Shown here piece by piece: positions 1-4,736 of a DNA stretch of 7,124 nucleotides. Made by a program: the position numbers and the translations under genes. Under the pieces are notes generated by a model that searched no databases, was not told the origin of the DNA, and saw only the letters and a program-made list of their open reading frames with translations. Source of the stretch: Oceanospirillaceae bacterium (GTDB taxonomy: Bacteria; Pseudomonadota; Gammaproteobacteria; Pseudomonadales; Balneatricaceae); NCBI GenBank assembly GCA_023954795.1, contig JAGSHA010000160.1, positions 1 through 7,124 on the forward strand. The letters run 5' to 3'. How positions within the stretch are numbered: position 1 is the stretch's first letter; each line of letters opens with the position of its first letter.

Positions 1-117
1 AATGTAGCTAACTCATTGAAAAATAGTATACATATCGCCTGGTTAACCGGTGGCTCGTTTGTCCCTGATAAGGAATATCAACACTATCTTGAAAAAGCGA
101 TAAAAATTTCCAATTGA
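1..117 (+). CDS. 3' end of an unrecognised protein gene (truncated by window edge)
   Basis: Frame 1 is open from the first base to a TGA at 115-117, giving a 38-residue tail with the sequence SIHIAWLTGGSFVPDKEYQ near its middle and KAIKISN at its end. There is no in-frame ATG, so the gene must begin outside the window. The stretch has a plausible soluble-protein composition with an amphipathic lysine-rich C-terminus, but it is AT-rich and too short to place in a family. The putative promoter of the symporter gene overlaps its stop codon. It could be a chance open frame, since 38 codons is not decisive. I do not recognise it and assign no function. Confidence 0.4.
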   Translation, partial: NVANSLKNSIHIAWLTGGSFVPDKEYQHYLEKAIKISN

Positions 118-142
118 AAACAAGTTCAATAAGAGATACTTT
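114..142 (+). promoter_or_regulatory. candidate sigma70 promoter for the symporter gene
   Basis: TTGAAA (114-119, five of six matches to the -35 consensus) is followed after exactly 17 bases by TACTTT (137-142, a modest -10 that keeps the first two T-A bases and the last T). The predicted transcript start, near 149, falls at the foot of the first leader hairpin. A second possible pair, TTGTTT (141-146) with TCCAAT (164-169), also has a 17-base spacer, so the exact start is uncertain. Confidence 0.4.
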
Positions 143-149
143 GTTTCCT

Positions 150-213
150 ATTGGAAATAACAATCCAATTAGATAAACAAGGCAAGACCACTTGCCAACG
201 TCCTCATCAGGAC
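150..213 (+). promoter_or_regulatory. structured 5' leader with three consecutive small hairpins
   Basis: Three perfect inverted repeats lie in a row between the candidate promoter and the symporter RBS. They are ATTGGA/TCCAAT (150-155 and 164-169, 8-base loop), GGCAAG/CTTGCC (181-186 and 191-196, loop ACCA) and GTCCT/AGGAC (200-204 and 209-213, loop CATC). The last two are only three bases apart. A spaced repeat TTTCCAAT/ATTGGAAA (107-114 and 150-157) offers an alternative pairing at the DNA level. AGCS genes are often preceded by glycine riboswitches in this class of bacteria, but I do not see the conserved glycine-aptamer core here. The role is unknown: a riboregulator, an mRNA-stabilising leader or a protein-binding site are all possible. 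Confidence 0.45.
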
Positions 214-235
214 AACCAGCGACTATAAAAATAAC

Positions 236-244
236 AAGGGGAGG
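236..244 (+). promoter_or_regulatory. strong Shine-Dalgarno site that fixes the symporter start
   Basis: AAGGGGAGG lies 10 bases upstream of the ATG at 255. This near-consensus site selects that ATG over the in-frame TTG at 192, whose extra 21 codons would cross the two small leader hairpins. Confidence 0.8.
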
Positions 245-254
245 TATCCTTCTG

Positions 255-1631
255 ATGGAAGCTCTAAGTTCCATAATTGGTGACATTAACGGTATTGTGT
301 GGGGTTGGCCGATGCTGATCCTTATTTTGGGCGTAGGTTTCTTTATGAGCCTGGGTCTGAAATTGATGCCAATTCTGAAACTCGGTACGGGTTTCAAACT
401 GCTCGCTAGCGGTACATCCGCTAAAAAAGGCGAGGAAAGCGAAGGTGAGATTCCTCCTTACCAAGCTCTGATGACTGCAATGTCCGCGACCGTTGGTACG
501 GGTAACATTGCAGGTGTAGCTACCGCGGTATTCCTCGGTGGTCCAGGTGCACTGTTCTGGATGTGGCTCACCGCTCTGGTGGGTATGGCAACCAAATACT
601 CCGAAGCCGTTCTGGCCGTTAAATACCGTGAAGTAGACGAAGAAGGCAACCACGTTGGTGGCCCGATGTACTACATCAAAAATGGTATGGGCAAGAAATG
701 GGCATGGTTGGGTACAGCATTTGCTGTGTTCGGTGCGATTGCCGGTTTCGGTATCGGTAACACTGTACAGTCCAACTCTATCGCTCAGGTCATCGAAGCT
801 AACTTTGCCGTTCCAACCATCGTAACGGGTTTGGTTGCGATGGTACTGGTAGGTGCAGTTCTGATGGGTGGTATCAAACGTATCGGTTCTGTTGCCGGTG
901 CACTGGTTCCATTCATGGCTGTAGCGTACATCGTTGCAGGCTTGATCGTTCTGTCTATCAATGCTGACCAGATTGGCCCTGCTATCTCCCTGATCATCGA
1001 CAGCGCTTTCACTGGCCATGCGGCTGAAGGTGGCTTCGCTGGTGCTGCAGTTTGGATGGCTATCCGCTTTGGTGTGGCACGTGGTGTATTCTCTAACGAA
1101 GCAGGTCTGGGTTCTGCACCTATCGCTCACGCGGCGGCACAGACTAAAGATCCAGTTCGTCAGGGTCTGATCGCGATGCTGGGTACTTTCCTGGACACCC
1201 TGATTGTATGTTCTGTAACCGGTCTGGTTATCGTAACATCCGGTCTGTGGACGTCTGGTGAATCCGGTGCTGCGCTGACATCTGCTGCATTTGCTCTGGC
1301 GCTGCCGGGTGTAGGTAACTATCTGGTTGCTATCTCTCTGGCAATCTTCGCCTTCACCACCATCATCGGCTGGTCTTTCTACGGCGAACGTTGCGTAGAG
1401 TTCCTGTTCGGCGTGAAAGCTATCAAACCATACCGCGTACTGTGGATTCTGGCTGTACCTCTGGGTGCATCTCTGAGCCTGGACTTTGTATGGCTGGTAG
1501 CAGATACCCTGAACGCTATGATGGCGATTCCTAACCTGATCGCTATCTTGGTACTGAGCCCAGTTGTCTTTAAACTGACTCGCGAGTACTTCGAGCGTCA
1601 GAACGGTACTCTGGCTTCAGAGAACAAGTAA
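255..1631 (+). CDS. AGCS-family sodium:alanine (or glycine) symporter
   Basis: This is an integral inner-membrane carrier of the alanine or glycine:cation symporter family (TC 2.A.25), which imports small neutral amino acids driven by Na+. The 458-residue product has the usual family length, about ten to eleven hydrophobic segments and a short charged tail. The family signature GGPGALFWMWLTALVG is present at residues 95-110. It is preceded by the conserved ATVGTGNIAGVATAVF (78-93) and followed by VGGPMYYIKNGMG (134-146), and later by FSNEAGLGSAPIAHAAA (279-295). The start is fixed by a strong RBS. Codon use is strikingly biased toward GGT, CGT, CTG, ATC and GTT/GTA, unlike the neighbours, suggesting high expression. 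The gene appears to be transcribed alone, with its own promoter, structured leader and strong terminator. Whether alanine, glycine or another amino acid is preferred cannot be told from the sequence. Confidence 0.95.
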   Translation: MEALSSIIGDINGIVWGWPMLILILGVGFFMSLGLKLMPILKLGTGFKLLASGTSAKKGEESEGEIPPYQALMTAMSATVGTGNIAGVATAVFLGGPGALFWMWLTALVGMATKYSEAVLAVKYREVDEEGNHVGGPMYYIKNGMGKKWAWLGTAFAVFGAIAGFGIGNTVQSNSIAQVIEANFAVPTIVTGLVAMVLVGAVLMGGIKRIGSVAGALVPFMAVAYIVAGLIVLSINADQIGPAISLIIDSAFTGHAAEGGFAGAAVWMAIRFGVARGVFSNEAGLGSAPIAHAAAQTKDPVRQGLIAMLGTFLDTLIVCSVTGLVIVTSGLWTSGESGAALTSAAFALALPGVGNYLVAISLAIFAFTTIIGWSFYGERCVEFLFGVKAIKPYRVLWILAVPLGASLSLDFVWLVADTLNAMMAIPNLIAILVLSPVVFKLTREYFERQNGTLASENK

Positions 1632-1655
1632 CAGTTGATCTGATCACTGTTATGC

Positions 1656-1681
1656 AAAAAGGGGCCTTCGGGCCCCTTTTT
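1656..1681 (+). terminator. strong intrinsic terminator of the symporter gene
   Basis: A perfect 11-bp stem, AAAAAGGGGCC with GGCCCCTTTTT, closes on a UUCG tetraloop and ends in a T-run, 24 bases after the stop codon. The A/T symmetry means it could also stop transcription from the other strand. Confidence 0.95.
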
Positions 1682-1769
1682 GTTTGTCTGAGAAATACCA
1701 AAATCACTGTCTGCCATAGAAAATGAATAGATCCCTGCCTATTTTCAGTTTCAATTCATATCAACCCAA

Positions 1770-1919
1770 TACTATGAACTCAACAACGCCGGTGACCCTC
1801 AATCGCCCAGTTGTGTGCTTATGATCTTCGATTCAGTTCATGCGTATACACGAAGATCAGACTCAGAGTTCTCTATAAAACCCTACTTCGCCGCCTACCC
1901 CAAGGCGGCTTTCTTTTTT
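1770..1919 (+). ncRNA. candidate small RNA or attenuated leader upstream of the DsbA-like gene
   Basis: This sits in a 338-base stretch (1632-1969) without a convincing protein gene, between two intrinsic terminators. It holds a possible -10 TACTAT (1770-1775, no good -35), a perfect 9-bp inverted repeat TGATCTTCG/CGAAGATCA (1822-1830 and 1851-1859, 20-base spacer), and then an intrinsic terminator (1890-1919). The symporter transcript should already have ended at 1681, so the second terminator implies a separate short transcript of roughly 140 bases, either a trans-acting sRNA or an attenuated leader of the downstream gene. A 33-codon frame (1723-1824) ends exactly where the inverted repeat begins but lacks a ribosome site. 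The 5' end is a guess, and no known RNA family is recognised. Confidence 0.3.
1890..1919 (+). terminator. orphan intrinsic terminator upstream of the DsbA-like gene
   Basis: GCCGCCT (1890-1896) pairs perfectly with AGGCGGC (1903-1909) around the loop ACCCCA, and a T-rich tail, TTTCTTTTTT, follows to 1919. The T-tract is on the + strand only, so it acts on rightward transcription. It lies about 210 bases beyond the symporter terminator with no recognised gene between them. Confidence 0.8.
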
Positions 1920-1937
1920 CTACAGACTCCGGCTTGG

Positions 1938-1943
1938 TAGAAT
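1938..1943 (+). promoter_or_regulatory. possible -10 box for the DsbA-like gene
   Basis: TAGAAT lies just after the orphan terminator and 26 bases before the ATG at 1970. The T-rich stretch 17 bases upstream is a poor -35. If real, it gives the gene a short leader of about 20 bases, independent of the upstream terminator. Confidence 0.35.
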
Positions 1944-1969
1944 GCCCTCTTCAGGACAGGGAATATCTC

Positions 1970-2632
1970 ATGACAAAGCTTATCTACATTACCGATCCCC
2001 TTTGCGGTTGGTGCTGGGCATCAGCACCGGTCATAGCAACTGCGAACAGAACAGCAACGGACTTAGGGATTCCCTTTGAACTCCTGCACAGGGCATTGTT
2101 TACCGGGGACATGGTGCGCTGGATGAGTCGCAGTTTTTCAGATTATGTGACTGAAGCGGATCAACGTATTACCGCCGCATCGGGTCAACGATTCTCCGAT
2201 GCCTACAGGGACAAACTGCTCTATAAACCTGATCTGATATTTGACTCCTGGCCCACAGCAATCGCGATGCAGGTTATTAAAGCCCTCAAACCGAATCAGG
2301 AATATGCCTTCTTTTGCCAACTGCAGCGCTTACGCTTTAATGAAGGCAAAATTATCACGGACAGCTCAGTACTCACCGAAGCCGCTATATTAGTGGGCAT
2401 CAAAGCGATCGATTTCCACAACGCTTTCACCTACAGCCCTTCGGTAGATGACGCCGCCAAGCGCGATCAATGGGAAGCGATCAGCTTACAGAATCAGGTC
2501 CTGAGTCAGGGAGTCCCTTGCTTATTGCTGGAACGTGATGGCAGCCTCGTTCGCCTTCCACTCGAATCCTGGCTTGCTGACCCCGAAGGCTTTGCTCAAT
2601 TGCTTCAGCAACAACTGATCACATCGCCTTAA
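1970..2632 (+). CDS. cytoplasmic DsbA/FrnE-like thiol oxidoreductase
   Basis: The 220-residue product is a thioredoxin-fold protein with a DsbA-type helical insertion. It belongs to the DsbA family of predicted protein-disulfide isomerases (COG3531-like), which exchange disulfides through a CxxC site. The redox motif CGWC is at residues 12-15, right after the first beta strand (KLIYITDPLCGWCW). The probable cis-proline loop is GVP at 181-183, followed unusually by another cysteine (C184); C116 lies in the helical insertion. There is no signal peptide, so it should act in the cytoplasm. I chose the ATG at 1970, where the CxxC is near the N-terminus as usual for the family; a longer frame back to 1811 would translate through the orphan terminator and is rejected. 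The RBS (AGGG about 8 bases upstream) is weak. The substrate is unknown. Confidence 0.88.
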   Translation: MTKLIYITDPLCGWCWASAPVIATANRTATDLGIPFELLHRALFTGDMVRWMSRSFSDYVTEADQRITAASGQRFSDAYRDKLLYKPDLIFDSWPTAIAMQVIKALKPNQEYAFFCQLQRLRFNEGKIITDSSVLTEAAILVGIKAIDFHNAFTYSPSVDDAAKRDQWEAISLQNQVLSQGVPCLLLERDGSLVRLPLESWLADPEGFAQLLQQQLITSP

Positions 2633-2652
2633 TGGCGTGTGGCGTTTATAAT
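2624..2652 (+). promoter_or_regulatory. candidate promoter for the TlyA-family gene
   Basis: A perfect TATAAT at 2647-2652 lies 30 bases before the ATG at 2683. The -35 position (2624-2629, TCGCCT) is poor and overlaps the DsbA-like stop codon region. It suggests that tlyA can be transcribed separately although only 50 bases part the two genes and no terminator lies between them. Confidence 0.5.
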
Positions 2653-2682
2653 GGCCGCCGCTTTAAATACCGGACCTGAAAC

Positions 2683-3450
2683 ATGCAACGTGCTGATATT
2701 CTTCTGACCGAACAAGGTCTCGCCCAATCCCGCACCCACGCCCAGCGTTTGTTAAAAGGCGGCAAGGTGTCTATTCGCTCAGGCGCAGGCTGGCAGATCA
2801 TCAGCAAACCCGGCCTTAAACTGGATCCAGAGACGGAGTTTCAGGTAGAAGCCGATGAAGCCGACCGTTTTGTATCTCGTGGTGCACTTAAACTTCTGGG
2901 CGCCCTGCAACGGTCACAGCTGGACGTTACCGGACTCATCGCTATCGATATTGGCCAATCAACCGGCGGCTTCAGCGACTGTCTGGTGCAGTCCGGCATT
3001 CAAAAAGTCGTCGGTATCGAAGTCGGCCATGATCAGCTTGCTGAGCGTTTGCGTCAGGACCAACGCGTCCTGTGTTTTGAAGGTATCAATGGTCGCGACC
3101 TACCCGCAGAGATGCTGTTGGAGCACACTCACGCCGACGGCTTTGATCTGGCCGTGATGGATGTCTCTTTTATCTCCCAGACAAAAATACTGCCCTCGCT
3201 AACGCCCTTGCTTCGTCCGGGCGGTTACCTGATCTCCTTGGTCAAACCTCAGTTTGAGGTAGGTAAAGCGGGTATTGGTCGAGGTGGGATCGTACGTGAT
3301 CCATCGCTCTACCCCAAAGTGGAAAGCACCATCAAATCTCACTGTGCTGAACTGGGGCTGGAGGTACGGGACTACTTTGAAAGTCCGATTAAAGGTGGCG
3401 ACGGGAACCGGGAGTTTCTGATCATTGCGCAAAAAACGGAATCCTGTTGA
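2683..3450 (+). CDS. tlyA: TlyA-family rRNA (cytidine-2'-O)-methyltransferase
   Basis: TlyA proteins methylate the 2'-hydroxyl of cytidines in 16S and/or 23S rRNA using S-adenosylmethionine. In mycobacteria their activity underlies capreomycin susceptibility. The 255-residue product has the usual length and order: an N-terminal S4 RNA-binding domain (about 1-60, with QSRTHAQRLLKGGKV), the linker SRGALKL (65-71), and a FtsJ-like Rossmann methyltransferase domain. Motif I is DIGQSTGGFSD (89-99), followed by VGIEVGHDQL (110-119), the motif IV region AVMDVSF (157-163), SLVKPQFEVG (185-194), GIVRDP (202-207) and SPIKGGDGNREFL (234-246). K70, D160, K188 and E244 match the K-D-K-E catalytic set described for TlyA and FtsJ enzymes. 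The Q in motif I replaces the usual small residue (GAST). The ATG at 2683 has only a weak upstream GGA. Whether it acts on one or both subunits cannot be judged here. Confidence 0.93.
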   Translation: MQRADILLTEQGLAQSRTHAQRLLKGGKVSIRSGAGWQIISKPGLKLDPETEFQVEADEADRFVSRGALKLLGALQRSQLDVTGLIAIDIGQSTGGFSDCLVQSGIQKVVGIEVGHDQLAERLRQDQRVLCFEGINGRDLPAEMLLEHTHADGFDLAVMDVSFISQTKILPSLTPLLRPGGYLISLVKPQFEVGKAGIGRGGIVRDPSLYPKVESTIKSHCAELGLEVRDYFESPIKGGDGNREFLIIAQKTESC

Positions 3451-3567
3451 AACAGCTAATTTCCGTTTCAATACACGAAATAGCGGATTCGATCCTTAGC
3501 GAGCAGATATAGCTCACTCAACAGACCAGATAGAGAGCACAAGAGTAACTTTTGATAATTCACCTAT

Positions 3568-3591
3568 TTCAACATTTTCACCCATGTTGAA
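3568..3591 (+). repeat. perfect 8-bp inverted repeat at the DUF3301 gene promoter region
   Basis: TTCAACAT (3568-3575) and ATGTTGAA (3584-3591) are exact inverse complements around the 8-base spacer TTTCACCC. The right arm overlaps a possible -35 (TTGAAG, 3587-3592). The 16-base centre-to-centre spacing would suit a dimeric DNA-binding protein, or the repeat could form an RNA hairpin after tlyA. No T-run follows, so a terminator is unlikely. Confidence 0.5.
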
Positions 3592-3613
3592 GCATGTGCC
3601 GAGTCTCTATAAG
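3587..3613 (+). promoter_or_regulatory. possible promoter for the DUF3301 gene
   Basis: TTGAAG (3587-3592) and TATAAG (3608-3613) are separated by 15 bases, slightly short. TGTTGA at 3585-3590 would give 17 but matches less well. The predicted start near 3620 leaves a leader of about 27 bases. Confidence 0.3.
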
Positions 3614-3646
3614 GTAAACAGGCAAAGGTTGCTGGACTAACCCATT

Positions 3647-3964
3647 ATGTATATCGATCTGCAAGATCTCTTCTGGCTGGCACTCATCAGCTTCTTGTGC
3701 CTTCACTGGTGGAAAGCACAGAAAGTTAAAGAGATTGCCTTCAAACACACGGTACGCCACTGCAAAGAGATGGACCTTCAGCTGTTGGACGGCAGCATTG
3801 GATTGCGCGCGCTTTGGTTGAAGCGGGGCAACGACGGTCGTCTGCACTTCTGGCGCTCGTATGTTTTTGAGTTTACGGCAACCGGCGATGACCGTTATAA
3901 AGGACAGGTCGTCATGCTCGGACACAAAGTCACCGACATCCACCTCGACCCTCACCGCATTTGA
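3647..3964 (+). CDS. DUF3301 family small membrane-anchored protein
   Basis: A 105-residue protein of unknown function that I recognise as the DUF3301 family, found widely in gammaproteobacteria. One hydrophobic segment at about residues 8-22 (LFWLALISFLCLHWW) should anchor it in the inner membrane. A basic soluble domain follows, with the family landmarks HCKEMDLQLLDGSIGL (38-53), LWLKR (56-60), the FEF strand (74-76), GDDRYKGQVVMLG (80-92) and the ending LDPHRI (100-105). Length is normal for the family. The ATG at 3647 lacks a clear Shine-Dalgarno site but is the only start that keeps the membrane segment at the expected place. It lies 196 bases after tlyA, with its own possible promoter and a following hairpin, so it looks monocistronic. 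No function can be inferred from the context. Confidence 0.85.
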   Translation: MYIDLQDLFWLALISFLCLHWWKAQKVKEIAFKHTVRHCKEMDLQLLDGSIGLRALWLKRGNDGRLHFWRSYVFEFTATGDDRYKGQVVMLGHKVTDIHLDPHRI

Positions 3965-3997
3965 TACGATGCGAGACCGGATCTTGACCCGGATCAT

Positions 3998-4062
3998 CTC
4001 AGTCTTGTATAGCACCTTCACCCCACCTCCAGCTGTACTAGACTGAGTGTGCTTTTTATTTT
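3998..4062 (+). terminator. long imperfect hairpin with T-rich tail after the DUF3301 gene
   Basis: CTCAGTCTTGTATAGC (3998-4013) pairs with GCTGTACTAGACTGAG (4032-4047) over 16 positions with a single T-T mismatch and one G-U pair, around an 18-base loop. The tail TGTGCTTTTTATTTT follows. It probably terminates the DUF3301 transcript, though the T-run begins five bases after the stem and the loop is large, so efficiency is uncertain. Confidence 0.55.
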
Positions 4063-4112
4063 AAAACCATTTTTTCTGACCCCTTGCTGACCCTTTTTAG
4101 TGACATTTCATG

Positions 4113-4116
4113 AGGA
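4113..4116 (+). promoter_or_regulatory. Shine-Dalgarno site that fixes the DinB-family start
   Basis: AGGA lies seven bases before the ATG at 4124. It favours that start over the in-frame GTG at 4100, which would itself lie upstream of this site. Confidence 0.65.
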
Positions 4117-4123
4117 CACGCCG

Positions 4124-4660
4124 ATGAGCGAGTTACAGAATTTCCGCTTAATGGCCCGCTATAACCAGTGGATGAACGATACACTTACCGAAGCCGCGCT
4201 CTCGCTGCCAGAATCTGCTCTGATGCAAGATCAAGGGGCATTTTTCGGCTCGATCATGGGAACACTTAACCACTTGTTGGTTGGCGATATTATCTGGCTC
4301 AAACGCTTTAGCACCCACCCCACAGGCTTCCATTCTCTGCATCCGCTGGAAACCATGCAGAAGCCCGCCGCTCTGGATACACGACTGTATGATGATCTGG
4401 AAACCTTTTCCGTTGAACGTCAGGGGATGGATATCATCATCAGTGAATGGTGTGATGAGATGAGCGAGGCGGATCTTGACCATAACCTGAGCTACAGCAA
4501 TATGGCGGGTGTGCAATCCTGCAAACGTTTTGGCTTTTTGGTGCAGCACCTGTTCAACCACCAGACCCACCACCGCGGACAACTCACCACCCTGCTGTCT
4601 CAGCAGGATGTGGATGTTGGCATCACCGACCTGCTGACCCTGATCCCGGACGCACACTAA
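4124..4660 (+). CDS. DinB family metal-binding protein (DinB/YfiT-like four-helix bundle)
   Basis: The 178-residue product matches the DinB superfamily, four-helix-bundle proteins that hold a divalent metal through three histidines. Members include damage-inducible proteins and thiol-dependent transferases; they are unrelated to the DNA polymerase IV also called DinB. The opening FRLMARYNQWMNDTL (7-21) is typical. The metal triad is most likely H50 (in GTLNHLLVGD) with H146 and H150 (NHQTHHRGQL, 145-154), the last being the family's HxxxHRGQ motif. No signal peptide is present, so it is cytoplasmic. The gene converges on selO and the two share a bidirectional terminator. No LexA box was recognised upstream. 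Its substrate is unknown. Confidence 0.9.
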   Translation: MSELQNFRLMARYNQWMNDTLTEAALSLPESALMQDQGAFFGSIMGTLNHLLVGDIIWLKRFSTHPTGFHSLHPLETMQKPAALDTRLYDDLETFSVERQGMDIIISEWCDEMSEADLDHNLSYSNMAGVQSCKRFGFLVQHLFNHQTHHRGQLTTLLSQQDVDVGITDLLTLIPDAH

Positions 4661-4679
4661 CGCTTTAAAGACCTCAACG

Positions 4680-4715
4680 AAAAACGCCAGCGTCATATGG
4701 ACCGCTGGCGTTTTT
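4680..4715. terminator. bidirectional intrinsic terminator between dinB-like gene and selO
   Basis: AAAAA-CGCCAGCG (4680-4692) and CGCTGGCG-TTTTT (4703-4715) form a perfect 8-bp GC-rich core extended by A/T pairs, around a 10-base loop. The symmetry gives a T-run on both strands, so it serves both convergent genes, which end at 4660 and 4737. Confidence 0.93.
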
Positions 4716-4736
4716 GTATCTGTGTCAGACGCTCTT

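Noticed and set aside
181..213. Guanidine-II (mini-ykkC) riboswitch
   Set aside because: It has tandem small hairpins as in that class, but the loops are ACCA and CATC instead of ACGR.
150..254. Glycine riboswitch in the symporter leader
   Set aside because: The context invites it, but the conserved aptamer core is not visible and the leader is too short for a tandem glycine aptamer.
8..397. 129-codon reverse-strand frame at the left edge
   Set aside because: It overlaps the symporter start, promoter and leader on the other strand and resembles no known protein.
264..1130. Long reverse-strand frame inside the symporter gene
   Set aside because: It has His/Thr/Asn/Cys-rich, low-quality composition typical of the antisense of a strongly codon-biased gene. 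The + strand carries a full family signature.
1723..1824. 33-codon open frame (MNRSLPIFSFNSY...) in the gap before the DsbA-like gene
   Set aside because: It has no ribosome-binding site, is in a region that looks non-coding and matches no family I know. Kept only as a remark on the possible leader.
1811..1969. N-terminal extension of the DsbA-like protein from a TTG at 1811
   Set aside because: It would translate through an intrinsic terminator and push the CxxC motif far from the N-terminus. The ATG at 1970 fits the family.
3578..4021. Reverse-strand frame antisense to the DUF3301 gene
   Set aside because: The + strand frame contains all DUF3301 landmarks. The reverse frame has no recognisable features.
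4017..4044. Promoter TTCACC-N16-TAGACT for the DinB-family gene
   Set aside because: The -10 lies within the long hairpin arm after the DUF3301 gene and both boxes are only fair matches. The hairpin explains the sequence better.
4148..4696. 182-codon reverse-strand frame antisense to the DinB-family gene
   Set aside because: It starts inside the bidirectional terminator and mirrors a gene with clear DinB metal motifs, so it is a shadow frame.
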